Origin: Alnus glutinosa
Taxonomy: Eukaryota > Streptophyta > Magnoliopsida > Fagales > Betulaceae
DNA: 64,000 bases
Reading direction: 5' to 3'
Assembly: GCF_958979055.1 (NCBI RefSeq)
Contig: NC_084894.1
Coordinates: forward strand, 26,669,616-26,733,615
The position numbers and the translations under genes are program-made. Shown here in pieces: positions 10,823 through 22,300 of this stretch (its first letter is position 1; each line of letters begins with the position of its first letter). The notes under the pieces are model-generated. The model saw only the letters and a list, made by a program, of their open reading frames with translations. It ran no database searches and had not been told where the DNA came from.

Positions 10823-12646
10823 TCAGTGATTTGATCTCATTTCCCCAACTAGGTGCTCAACAGGCCACCAGTGAGAATCCATCTCAATTATGCTACATCC
10901 AGCTTCCTTCGTCACCCTTTCTTCCTCTGTTCCAACTGACTTACACTTCACTTCTTTCATTATCTTTCCTTCCTTCATTTCCTCCATTCTTCTTTCTTCT
11001 GGCAACCTGCCAGCAATGGCATAAGTGCTAGAGAGAAGGATTGAATCAGTGGGGTGTTCATGATATATGTTTACTAACACCCTCTTCACACATTCCCCCA
11101 ATTTAACATTCCCATAGACTCTACAAGCTGCAAGCAGTGAACGCCATGCAGTAGCATCACCCCTAATGGGCAAGCTCTTGATTAACTTATGTGCTTCCTC
11201 CAGCAATCCAGCACGACCTAAAAGATCAATCATACATCCGTAATGTTCAACCTTTGGTGATAGGCCATACTCACAAACCATCCTCTCAAAACATCTCATG
11301 CCCTCTGTCACCAGACCTCCATGGCCACAAGAACTTAAAATTGCCAAGAAAGTGACTTCATTAGGTCTACAGCCCTCCTGCACCATCCTGTAGAATAGCT
11401 TAATGGCATCTCTCGCCTGTCCATGAACGCCATAACCAGAAATCATGGCTGTCCAAGATTTCACATCTTTGCTCTCCATTCTATCAAAAATGTCAATAGC
11501 CTTCTCTAAGAACCCACATTTAGCATACATATCAACTAAGGCTGTTCCAAGAACCGCATCCAGCACCATTTCCTCCTCTTCCACATAGTCATTAATGCGG
11601 CGGCCTACATTTATGGCTCCAGAGGCAGCACAAGCTGAAAGCAATCCTGCCAATGTAGACGAGTTCGACTTCACTCCATGCAGTTTCATATCAAGTAATA
11701 GAGCTATCGCATTTTCTACCATGCCACTTCTTGCATACTTATCTATTATACAATTCCATGTAACAACATCCTTTTCTGCAGCTTCATTGAAAACCCAACG
11801 CCCTAATTCAATATTCCCAGTTTTTGCGTACATATCAATCAAAGCAGTAACCAAATTTAAGTCAGAACAAAAGCCAACTTTAATGCAATGTCCATGAAGA
11901 GATTCCCCTCCACGTAAGTTCTCAAAATCACCAATAGCAGATAAAACACTCAAAATTGTGGCGACACTGCCTCTCAAACCACTCCTACACATCTGCCAGA
12001 ACAAATCCAATACAATAGTAGGCTGAGACATATGAAGATAGCCACCCATCAAAGTGTTCCATGAAACCAAATCATATTGAGGAAACTCATCAAACATCTT
12101 ATGGGCATCCCCAATTCTCGCACAAGCACAATACAAATGCAAAAGGGTATTCTTTACATCGATAAACAGCCCATGCCCAGACCTCACAACCACCCCATGA
12201 ATCCCTTGCCCAGTTCCAATGGCCAATACACGAGCACAGGCTTTAAGAGTAGCCATAAAAGAAAACTGGTCTAGCGTAATTCCTTGAGCCCTCAAATGAC
12301 TGAAAATACCAAAAGCTTGCTTTGGGTCATCACCAATGGAATAGCCTCTGAGCATGGTATTGAACATGTACAAATTGGGGTTTTGTATATAATTGAAAAT
12401 GGAGGCTGCGTATTCCATGTCTTGGATGGAACACGCAAGAAGCTTGCTCAGAGTGAAGGGGACATGGTCAAGGCCAGTCTTGACCATAAAGCCATGGACT
12501 TGAGAGGTTTCTGAGGTTCTCTTGCAAGATTTCAAAAGAGAAACAAGCTTCTGGACCTCTGAGAACGTAGGGTAGCGTTTTGGGTTAACAAGTCTGGGGC
12601 AAAGGTTGAATCTTTGCCTCAGGCAAGAGGCATTGCCTAAGGTCAT
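10823..12646 (-). CDS. Pentatricopeptide-repeat protein, PLS class with E domain
   Basis: A single-exon frame of 607 codons, which is normal for plant PPR genes. PPR proteins bind organellar RNA, one base per repeat, and act in editing, splicing or stability in mitochondria or chloroplasts. The repeats are visible as a series of helix-turn signatures: NLYMFNTMLRGY (about residue 90), DLVSWNTLMGGY (about 195), DVVTWNCIIDKYARSG (about 295), DVKSWTAMISGYGVHG (about 395) and VEHYGCMIDLLGRAG (about 465). An E domain follows (ATAWRSLLAACRVYGN) and there is no DYW domain. The order and wording recall Arabidopsis At1g26900, a predicted mitochondrial protein; that match is from memory. The N terminus is Arg-rich without acidic residues, fitting a transit peptide. 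An acidic/Lys-rich insert sits just before the final KEAGCSIIEMD. No stop or frameshift is present. Confidence 0.92.
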   Translation of the reverse strand: MTLGNASCLRQRFNLCPRLVNPKRYPTFSEVQKLVSLLKSCKRTSETSQVHGFMVKTGLDHVPFTLSKLLACSIQDMEYAASIFNYIQNPNLYMFNTMLRGYSIGDDPKQAFGIFSHLRAQGITLDQFSFMATLKACARVLAIGTGQGIHGVVVRSGHGLFIDVKNTLLHLYCACARIGDAHKMFDEFPQYDLVSWNTLMGGYLHMSQPTIVLDLFWQMCRSGLRGSVATILSVLSAIGDFENLRGGESLHGHCIKVGFCSDLNLVTALIDMYAKTGNIELGRWVFNEAAEKDVVTWNCIIDKYARSGMVENAIALLLDMKLHGVKSNSSTLAGLLSACAASGAINVGRRINDYVEEEEMVLDAVLGTALVDMYAKCGFLEKAIDIFDRMESKDVKSWTAMISGYGVHGQARDAIKLFYRMVQEGCRPNEVTFLAILSSCGHGGLVTEGMRCFERMVCEYGLSPKVEHYGCMIDLLGRAGLLEEAHKLIKSLPIRGDATAWRSLLAACRVYGNVKLGECVKRVLVNIYHEHPTDSILLSSTYAIAGRLPEERRMEEMKEGKIMKEVKCKSVGTEEERVTKEAGCSIIEMDSHWWPVEHLVGEMRSNH

Positions 12647-13851
12647 GAGCCAGAGTCTACGCTCTTTCGCAGCAACCCTTAAATCTTCCCGTTAAATTTA
12701 GCTCCTGGAAAGTAATACCCTCTTCGACTGCTGTAGTTCATTTTTAGGCCAACGCAATCGTCACCTTTGCGGACTCCAAACTTCGCCCACATGACTCTCT
12801 GTGATCTTCTGCCTCGGTGATGTTCACTGAAGCTGTTTTCGTCGGATCATTGATATCAACGTTCAAATTTAGTGGTCATAATATATATATATATATATAT
12901 ATTCCTCAAAAAATATGGTGGTCATATGACATTAGGCAACAGAGCCCACAAGCAATAATGCTGTTTGGAACTTTGGACCTTGGAGATATGTTTACTTGGC
13001 ACATCAGGACGATTACCTGAAAGTGTGACCATCATTATGTTTTGTCATGTGGAGTGTACTAAAATTGATCAGGTGGCCTAAATTGACTGTTTACATGGGG
13101 CATGGCCACAAGTCGAGAACGGGTCATTCAAGGTTACGTGCAATCATATGCATACAGGACGTTATGGTATGCAAAGGATGTAGTATAAGATGAAGGAAAG
13201 ATTTTCAAAGTTAGTTTTATATAGAGTTAAATTAAATCTTATTTCTTTGGTCCTCCTATGCGGAATTAAAAGGCTTTTAAGGAAATCATTTTTAATCAAA
13301 TCGTTTCAATTTGGTTGGAAATATTGCTTACTCAGCCTCTCACTTACCCATTTTGTTTTTCTTTTTAGGTTTGGATTTGAATTTGGCTTTAAAAAAATAA
13401 TAATAATAAACATTGTCTAAATTTAATTGTACTTAATTTCTCTCTTTCTCATAAAAAATTTATAATTAAATCTGAACCATTAAAAAAACTATAACACATG
13501 CTTCAAATGTTTATAGCACCTAACCCAAATCCTTCGTTTTTTAGGTCAGGATGAGACAAACAATGAGTTATGTTTTAATTGCATTTTATTTTCAATAAGT
13601 TATTTAATTAGAGCACAAGAGATGTTTTAGAAACTCTTTGTTGAATTTCAATTTTATGATCTTACGTCTGCAATAAAGGTTTTTAATTCATGCGTTTATT
13701 ATGTTTAGTTAATATTCTGATTGTCCTAATAATTAAGTACCTTTGTCCTATTAATTAACGTAACCCTAACGGGTTAGGGTACTACACTTCCAATCACGCT
13801 GATTTTTGCATGATGAAGTGAAAATTTATTAAGTGAAACCATTTAACTTGG
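12647..13851. other. Intergenic DNA, PPR promoter side
   Basis: Sequence upstream of the minus-strand PPR gene. It holds an (AT)n microsatellite at about 12881-12902 and a telo-box dyad at 13763-13780. No other gene is apparent. Confidence 0.4.
13763..13780. promoter_or_regulatory. Inverted telo-box dyad
   Basis: The sequence ACCCTAACGGGTTAGGGT consists of an 8-bp perfect inverted repeat with a 2-base centre. Each arm carries the plant telo-box core AACCCTAA/TTAGGG, a motif found in promoters of growth and ribosomal-protein genes. Its role here, 1.1 kb upstream of the PPR start, is unknown. Confidence 0.4.
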
Positions 13852-13986
13852 CCCCGTTTGTTTTGGAATGTAAAACATCATCTACAAAATATGTTCTTTA
13901 TTTTTTAGTGTTTAATTGGCGCAACATAAAATATTAGTTAATCTAAAAATATTTTCAGTTCACCAAAGAAAATAACATTTACAATA

Positions 13987-16163
13987 ATGGGAGCATCACG
14001 GGGGTTCCAACGTCAAAAAATGGACCAAAACTGAGTCATCTTTTCTTTGCAGATGATAGTTTACTTTTCTGCAAAGCTAACTCTGTTGAATAGCGGTGGT
14101 TGATGCGTATATTAGGTATCTATGAAGGAGTGTCGGGGCAAAAACTCAATTTACAGAAAACTTCAATTTTCTTCGGCCGCAATGCCAATCAGGAAAAGAG
14201 ATTAAAAATACTTCGTCTGTCAGGTTTCCAAGAGGCTGTTTGGTATGATACTTATCTAGGTTTACCTTCTTTGGTTGGCAAATCTAGATCTCAATCTTTC
14301 CAGGGTATCAAAGATAGAGTGGCCAATCGGTTGAACAATTGGAAAGTGAAGTTTTTGTCTCAAGCGGCAAAAGAAGTTTTGTTGAAAGCAGTCATCCAAG
14401 TAATCCCCACGTATAGAATGAGTGTGTTCCTTCTACCGGTCTCCTTGTGCAAAGAAATCAATGGTATGATGCAAAGGTTCTGATGGGGACATATGGAAAA
14501 CAATTCCAAGATACATTGGATAAGCTGGGAGAGAATGGGAAGATCGAATAAAGAAGGTGGGATGGGTTTTAGAGATCTTATCATTTTTAATCAAGCCTTG
14601 TTAGCCAAGCAAGTTTGGCGGTTATATAAAAGTCCTTCATCATTGATGGCGAGAATTTTGAAGGCTAAGTATTACCCATACTCTTCTGTAATGGAAGGGA
14701 CCAGACCCTCCTTTGCTTGGAGGAGTATTATTTCATCTCTTCCCCTTTTACAACAAGGGATGGTATGGAGAGTGGGAGATGGGCATAGCATTCGGGTTTG
14801 GCAAGATCGTTGGTTGCCCACACCTAACACATTCATGGTCCAATCGCCTAAGAGACTTTTAGGCGAAGATGCGTTGGTGTCCAATCTTACAGATCCGAAT
14901 ACTAAGGAGTGGAAGACTGATTTCATCAAAGAAGTATTTCTAGAAGACGAAGCCCATGCCATGTCATTGCCAATATTCCTTTAAGCCCTCTTTTACCCCC
15001 TTATTGTATGATTTGGAAAGGGACTTCTAATGGTATTTTTTCTATTATAAGTGCTTATCATTTAAGAATGGAAATACAAGCTCGTGGGAAAGGGGGGAGT
15101 TCTAATTCGGATACTGGGGAGGATTTATGGCCTATTCTGTGGGGTCTTAAAACCCCAAATGTGATAAAAGTATTTATGTGGAGAGCATGTAATAACCTTT
15201 TGCCTACAAAGGTTAATTTATTTCATAGAAGGGTGGTGTCTGATAAGGTGTGTCCGCTTTGTGGTGTGGATGAAGAGATTGTTATACATGCTTTATGGAG
15301 TTGTCATGCAGCACAAGATGTGTGGAGTTGTGGCCAATTTTTTCTCCAAAAGAGGTGTTCTTGGGGAGATTGTTTTGTGCAGATGGTCTCTAATATTTTC
15401 AGCTTATGCAATCTGGAAGAGGCAGCACTTACTCCAGGTATTGCTCGAAAAATATGGTTTAGACGAAATTCTGGTATCCATGCAGGAACTTTTACACATC
15501 CAAATCAGGTGCTAAGAGATGCGGTTGTGGAAAGTGAGGAATATAAAATATGTGCTTTGGAGAATCTGTATAGTGTTGCTAGAGAGGAACCGAGTTCTAA
15601 TGGTAGTATATATCATTGCTTGGCAACCTCCACCTGTAGGTGTTACTAAAATAAATTGGATCTATGGGCTGGATTGGTATTGGTGTGGTAGCACGAGATT
15701 ATCAAGGTTGCTTTTTGGGAGCACGATTTTTTACCCAAAAAATATTGATTGACCCACAAGGAGCAGCAGAAGCTATAGCAGCACTAGCAGCGGTGTTGTT
15801 AAGTAAAGAGGTGAGTTTTTTCGATGTTATTTTTTAAGGTGATGCTTTGCAAATAGTTCAAGAAATTAATACGGTACTTCCCTCTTTTAGTAATTGTGGA
15901 CATTTCATAGAAGGGGTTAAGCAAGAATTGGACGGCTTTCAATCTTATTATGTCACTCATGTGAAGCGAGAAGCGAATTCAGCTGCCCATACATTGGCAA
16001 AAGCAGCATCAAAAGAAGTTTTAAATTCTGTCTGGTTAGAAGATATTCCAGATAATATCTGTGGAATTATAATTAGAGAACTTGTTGTCCCTAGATCCTG
16101 ATATAGGATCATCTTGATTTTTCTATTTATAAGATTATCAATATTTGTTCAAAAATAAAAAAA
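13987..16163 (+). mobile_element. 5'-truncated LINE (L1-type) with target-site duplication
   Basis: The insertion is flanked by a 13-bp direct repeat, AACATTTACAATA, at 13974-13986 and 16164-16176, and ends in an A-rich tail (about 16150-16163). Its body encodes, in several broken plus-strand frames, the end of a reverse transcriptase (LFFADDSLLFCKA near 14037), the RT thumb and connection (14100-14984), a zinc-binding region (CPLCGVDEEIVIHALWSC near 15250) and an RNase H-like C terminus (HVKREANSAAHTLAKAA near 15960). The 5' half, including ORF1 and the endonuclease, is missing, as is usual for target-primed LINE insertions. Confidence 0.92.
14037..16101 (+). pseudogene. LINE ORF2 fragment (RT, zf-RVT, RNase H)
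   Basis: A decayed ORF2 remnant. Reverse transcriptase with the FADD catalytic motif, the plant LINE zinc-binding domain and a C-terminal RNase H-like domain can be read in order. Frame changes or stops fall at about 14094, 14483, 14984 and 15649. No functional product can be made. Confidence 0.88.
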
Positions 16164-16511
16164 AACATTTACAATACGTAAAATAGTTTACATTTCTCAT
16201 TTAATTTGCATAAATCATTTTTAGCTGCTCTCCCATCGGACAAGCAATTGTGCGAGTGCCCCTTATGGCGCCTACATGTTCAAGCATATCTCGAGTTTTT
16301 CCAATATGTTCCCGGTCAGGTGGGCCCACTAGGGCCTTTTTACAATTGCATGCCCATATTGCATGCAATATGGACACAAAGTTGCATAGAATCTCGATTT
16401 GACACTCAAAAGCCTTTTATTTTCACACATGAGATTTTTTTGCAACGCCTCTTCAGTGTCTCTCTTTTTCTCTTAACTCTTCAGATTATATGAAAATAGA
16501 AAAAATATTTG

Positions 16512-16797
16512 TGGTGCGTTTGGGTATTGAATTTTGAGAATTAGAATTGAATTCTAATTCTATTTACAAATATCGAGGTAAGAAATTGTGTTTGGGTGTT
16601 GAATTTTGAGATTGAAAAATATTATATTTTAATGGTAAGAAATGATTGATAGTTTAAAAAGTTGTGTATAATGATTGGTATTTTGAAAAGTTGTGTAAAA
16701 TAATAATTTAAATAATAATAATTTATTATATATTGATTATTTAATTAAAAATAAATAAATAATTTTTTTTTAAAAAAATAATTGAAATCAAAATTAA

Positions 16798-16830
<33 letters not shown>

Positions 16831-17216
16831 TGAAGCAAGGGTGGCTGCCAACCTTTGGGGGTGCCGCGCGCGCGCCACCCCCAGAGGAGGTCGGGGGTGG
16901 CCTCGCGGCCACCCCCAAGGGTCAGGGGTGGCCGCGCGGCCACCCCCGACCCAAGGGGGTGGCTGCCAGCCGGCAGCCACCCCTCTGTTTTTTTTTTTTA
17001 ATTTCTTTTATTTTTTTTAATTTAAATTATTAATATTAATTTTTTTTATTTTATATTGATTTAAATTATTAATATTAATATATTTTTAGTCAGCTTTTTC
17101 TGCGCTGGGTCCCACCAGTAATTTCAAAATTCGGGTCAAAATCCGGGTTTTTGGGCGAGTGGGTGGGTTTTAGAAAAAACCCGGATGGAATAAAATTTCA
17201 TTTCTAATGCCAAACA
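16512..17216. mobile_element. MITE-like element with GC-rich hairpin core
   Basis: AT-rich arms with loosely inverted ends (GTTTGGGTATTGAATTTTGA at left; the right end reads GTTTGGCATTAGAAATGAAA on the other strand) surround a strikingly GC-rich centre at 16856-16985. The centre contains the dyad GGTCGGGGGTGGCC / GGCCACCCCCGACC (16889-16902 and 16938-16951) and several GGCCACCCC repeats. It has no coding capacity. Related GGCCAC-rich sequence occurs near 47000-47070, 48040-48080 and 51938-52040. Confidence 0.45.
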
Positions 17217-17390
17217 GTTCATTGACAATTTAATATACAAGCCAAATGCTGATACATGTTTTTCAAACCATTTTTAGGTTCCAAACAAATAGTGAAAAAA
17301 ATCAATTTTTTTATTTTTAAAACAAAAAAATATTTTATTTTTAAACAAAAAAATATTTTCAACTAAAAATATTTTCTCAAACAAACGGGG

Positions 17391-19190
17391 AAGTGAAATC
17401 TTTTTCAGAAACACTTAAAAAAAAAAAAAACAAAAAAACAAAAACAAAAAAAAAAAAAACGAAAAAAAAACAAAACCTTCAAAAGCTGAGTTTGGTTTGG
17501 TGCGTGAAAATAAGCGTGCAGTTACGCACGTGCATTTGGATCATTAAATCTCTGCCCATCCCGTAACCTGGGCCAATCATAACATGCTTCCTCCCCTGAA
17601 AAACACCCAAAACTACTTGAGTTGTCGCCTGTCGGTGGTCCTACCAGGAGGCATACGTTTCAAACTCATTCCCAACTTTATCCATCACACCCACACACAA
17701 ACACTTCTCAGACATTATTCACTATATATATCATTGACACTATATATGTACTATATATTTTTTTATTAACATACTATTTATTGTATGTGGTCGATCTATC
17801 ATGCAAATCCTACAAATTTAATGACTAATTTTTAAAAAATAATGTACAAAAAAATGTGTAAAAATTATTTCTCTATTAATTATGAATGAAATTTTGATTT
17901 TTTTTTTTTTATTAAAAAAAAAAAAAAAAACAACTTTCACTAGATACCAATTCAATTAATTTTTTGGTACATCAAAATAGACCTACCCCGAAGATGCCTC
18001 ACTCATTGATTGCCACAAAACTTCGAATATGTAAACCCAACTGGAACATTAGAATATGATGCGACTTAAACCACTAAAATTAAAGATAATAAATTCTTTC
18101 ATTTTTTAACTTTAGATCCGGTGGTGCAATTCAGGTGCATAGGTTGTTCGGTCGTGGATGAAAATTGGGTGCAACGAGTTTGAGCCCTAGTTGATAACTT
18201 GATAGCACATGTATTCGAACAGTTTCAATAGGTGCTCAAACTCCTTGTTCGACGTCCAAAAAGGGCCCAATGCCTTCTTCACATGAAATGTTTGTATTGC
18301 AAGCGATACGAACAACCCATTATACTCATACTCATATGGATTTTCAACAATTTATTAATCAAATTGTTAACAATTCAAACTGTGAATATGAACGGTATGC
18401 TTAAGAACTGTTTGGCTAGATAAGCACAAATAATATATATTGTTAAAAAAATCTATTCTCCTCCAACTCCATCCGGAGTGGCAACCACTAAAAAAGATAT
18501 GTGACAAAAAGGGAAGGGGTCCCATGTGATTCATGTGAAGCTTTAAATATTGTAAAAGATACGGTCTTTCTTTATTGCTTTCTTTCTTCTTCCTTTTTCT
18601 TCTTTCTCTCTCTTCTTCTTCTTTTTTTTTTTTTTTTTTTCAAGTTCTTTTTTGATTTCTTATGCTTTTATTGTCGAGGCATTGATTCAAGATAAAAAGA
18701 CAAACACAGGTTATGGATTGGATGCAAGAGATGGAGGTGATGGAAGCAACTGCTTTTATCGGCTGCAATTTGAACATACAATTGCAAGAATTTTCATGTG
18801 CTAAACATCCGTTGACGAGGATAGCGAGTACATGTAAACAAGTTTACGTTGACTAAGAAGATTGACTGCATCGCCATCACAGTTTCTTGCCATAATTTGC
18901 TATACCAATAAGAACGCCACGGATTCATCACCCATAGCGCTCAACGATTCAACACGTGGGGAATTAACATGGACGCGCCAAAGACGCGCTCAAACTATGT
19001 CATTGACTGTAAAGGCAGTGTGAAAGATCAATGAAACATATAAAAATCTATTTAAGTTTTAACAACCAACACAAACAATAAAGTAAGTACGAGAAACACT
19101 CAAACAACTGATTGTTATAGCTACTCCATTCAAACCCAAGTGTTTCTTTATGTATACTCAGCCTCTTTCTCTCTTGCTTTCTCTGTCTCT
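17391..19190. other. Intergenic DNA upstream of PLC-1
   Basis: Contains A-rich tracts (17418-17475), a T/A tract near 17898-17930 and a CT/T-rich stretch at 18590-18645. No gene is recognised. The last few hundred bases should hold the distal promoter of PLC-1. Confidence 0.4.
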
Positions 19191-19199
19191 TTATATATA
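19191..19199 (+). promoter_or_regulatory. PLC-1 TATA box
   Basis: TTATATATA follows a pyrimidine-rich patch and lies about 140 bp upstream of the PLC-1 start codon. It is the only good TATA motif in the proximal region, which would put transcription start near 19225. Confidence 0.55.
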
Positions 19200-19208
19200 C
19201 CGAGTCTG

Positions 19209-19293
19209 AGCCTCTGTTTCTTTGATTTTGATCCACCAAGGGAAGCATTTGAAGCTTAGCCTCTGTTTCTTTGATTTTGATCCACCAAGGGAA
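19209..19293 (+). repeat. 49-bp tandem duplication in the PLC-1 leader
   Basis: The sequence beginning AGCCTCTGTTTCTTTGATTT at 19209 repeats at 19258, a period of 49 bp with about 36 bp of perfect identity. It lies between the TATA box and the ATG, so it lengthens the 5' untranslated region. Confidence 0.8.
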
Positions 19294-19336
19294 ATTACGT
19301 TCGAAGCTTTTTTGAGTGTCTGGGAGTTCCAGCTAC

Positions 19337-22300
19337 ATGGGGACGTATAGGATGTGCGTGTGCTTTACGAGGAGGTTTAAGGTCACGGAGGCGGAGCCAC
19401 CGGCGGACGTGAAGCGAACGTTTAAGAAGTACGCGGAGGGTGGCACCCACATGACGCCGGAGCAGTTGCGAAGGTTCTTGGTGGAGGTTCAGGGTGAGGG
19501 CGGCGCGTCGATCTCAGATGCGGAGCGGACTGTGGAGCAGGTCTTGCAGAAGCGGCACCATATGGGCAAGTTCCCCAGGAAACGTACTCTCACCATTGAT
19601 GACTTTCACCATTACTTGTTCTCTGCGGAGCTCAATCCGCCTATCGGAGATAAGGTACAGTTTCTGTTTGCTCTTGTTTCTTGGGGGGTTTTTTGTTAGT
19701 TGTCGAGGGAAAAGGAAATGGATTTCGGGGTTCTGTTTGGCTGCTCAGGAAATGTGGGAAACGCAAAGGAAAACGGGTCATTTTGCTTAAAATGAGATTA
19801 TTATAATCGTGTGATCATGTGGGCTAGCGAAGTTTCCCACTTTAGAAAAACAAACTTCAAACACTGTTTCAATTTCCTGTGTTTTCTCAGTGACCAAACT
19901 GGAAGCGGGTCTAAATTGGTTTGTTTAGTGTGTAGTCAATTTGTGATTTTGAGTATGGTCCGATGACCAAATAAATTCATTGCCAATGTATGGTGTATGT
20001 AACAGAAAGCTCTAGGCAATGCCCATAATAGGATCTTGATGAGTAGGCTAGTTAATTAGATAAGAAGATTTGAGATTTAAGGTTTAGTTTTGTTGTCTAG
20101 GTCAGTTGCCAATTTGACATTTAAAGAAAGCCTTAATTCAATGAACGGGTCAATTAGAAAATTAGAATCGAAAATTGAAATAAGGTTGTTGTCGATGTTT
20201 TGGATTTTTGTGATGATGCACTTCGGTGTATCTTACCTTCTATGCAATCCTCTCTCTTGCTTTAACAATATAATGAGGAATGAAAGCTATACCATGGTAG
20301 TTTTTCTTTCCATTTTTTATCTTAGTCTTGTTATTTCCTAAGGGGTGACAATTTGTGTTCACTTGTCGGGTATGGATCATGTCGAGTCATGTGTGTGAGA
20401 CTATATAGATAAACTCTAACCCGACTTAGTTAATTAAGAGGAGTGTTACACATACTCCTTAGTGCTCACTCCTTAACGTGACAGTGAAAATCACTATTTG
20501 ATGAAATAATAAATAAAAGTACATATAGTATTCAATGGTGATTTTCACTACTATGCTAGAGAGTGAGCACTTGTAAGTATGAATAGCATTTCTCTTTAAT
20601 TAAACAAGTCCAAACTCTCAACCCTAACCTGCTAAATTCGTATTGAGTTTGTGTCGGATTCGTGAGTCGTGTAAAAAATTGTCAATCCTAAATGTAGTGT
20701 ATCGAGTTTGGGTCGTGTCGAGTAATGAGTATAAGAATATATAGGTCAAAGCTAGCCCAACCCATTTAATTAAACGGGTCAGAACATTCAACCATAACCC
20801 TCGCTAAATTTGTGTTTGGTATGTGTTGGGTCAAAAATTTTGCCAGTCTTAAATGTCGTGTGTTGGGTTCGAGTTATGTTATTGTCAAAGTATGGGTACA
20901 ATAATATATAGGTCAACCCTAACTAGATCTATTTAATTAAATGGGTCAGATCCCTCAACCCTAATTCGAGTTTGTAGGTTGTATAAAAAATTGTCAACCC
21001 TGATATTTACTAGGAGATCAAGAGCAAATTGAACTTATCATGGAGTGCATTGTTGTTTGACAGTACATATATACATACATACATACATACATATATGTAT
21101 ATATTAGTTTTTAGGATGGTTAATTTGGTACCCAAAATACTTTGATGTCATTTGGATTTAAATTAGACAAACTGTTCTTAGGATTTTTTGTAAAAGTTTA
21201 TTTTTGAGGTCTCATTTCGAACTGAACATTTTCCAGTTTGAACTGGATAGCATAAGGGGCACTTTCAAGAACCATAGCGACATCCGTCCTAAGTGTCGTT
21301 CCAATTCTAGTTCGAACTGAGAAGCATGAAGATCATTCTAGAGCCATTCGTTCCAAGTTTTGTTCTAAGCCAAGTTTGAACTAAACATGTTCCAGAGTTT
21401 TTCAAGAACCATCAAGAGCTCCATTCCAAGTTCCGTTCTAAGCTAAGTTCGAACCGATTCAGAGCAATTTCAAGTCTAGCAGAATGGTCCATTTCAAGTC
21501 TCGTTCCAAGTTAGTTCGAACTGGAACCGATTTAGAGAAATTTCTAGTCTAGCATAATGGCTTGTTCTAAGTTAGTTCGAATGCGCCGCCAGAGGAATCC
21601 TTGTTTCAGCGTGTAAACCTAGATCAGTTCGAATTGAGCCTGATTTTCTACAGGAAAAGAAGGATCCGATTGGTTGCTTGAATACCAAATTTTCCAAGTT
21701 TATGAAAGGGCTTTTTATACACAATTTTGATAAAGGAACTTTAAGCCATAGAGTCGTGTGCTAAGAGAGGATTCATTGAACCTAGAGTATTCATGTATTT
21801 CCTTCTCTTAGAGTTTTGTTGAAGCTAGACCACACACCTTTTCATACATAAAAACCTTCAACCTATTGAAGTTCCAGTAAAGGAAATCAAGTAGAAGCAT
21901 TGTTCAGAGGTTTTGAGAGAACTATTATGGTATCGGGCAAGTGGGGTCACTTGTCTAGTACAAGAGAATATCAACTTCAAAAGTTTTGTAAGTGTGAACT
22001 TCTTGTCATTTCTCATTCTTCTATAGTGGATTGATTTCTTGGATTTGGTTGCCTTGGTGATTTTGCCTTTGAAGAGTTCTTCAAAAAGTTTCCACTTTGT
22101 CACCAAATTACTTGTGTTGATTGATTTGCTGCTTTTATTATATTTGGTGCATGTTTGTACGGTTGCTAGTTTTTAAGTTCCGTATTATATTAACATACAT
22201 CTATTAAATCCCCCTTCTAGGTGTTGTTGGGGTCTTGGTTATATTTTCAATATATCTATTTCTTTTCAGGTTTACCAGGATATGACAGCTCCATCGTCTC

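Larger units (their letters stand above)
13852..17390. mobile_element. Possible TIR element with nested insertions
   Basis: The ends CCCCGTTTGTTT (13852-13863) and AAACAAACGGGG (17379-17390) are perfect 12-bp inverted repeats. The AT-rich sequence between them is interrupted by the LINE at 13987-16163 and by the GC-hairpin block near 16512-17216; the remainder is about 650 bp. This fits an older non-autonomous DNA transposon used as a target. No target-site duplication is evident, so the pairing of these ends could be chance. Confidence 0.35.

Noticed and set aside
10831..12514. Plus-strand open frames opposite the PPR gene
   Set aside because: Shadows of the 607-codon minus-strand gene.
17379..17400. 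AAGTGAAA after the CAAACGGGG end matching 13831-13838 as a target-site duplication
   Set aside because: The left copy is not adjacent to the CCCCGTTTG end, so it cannot be a true duplication without a different left border.
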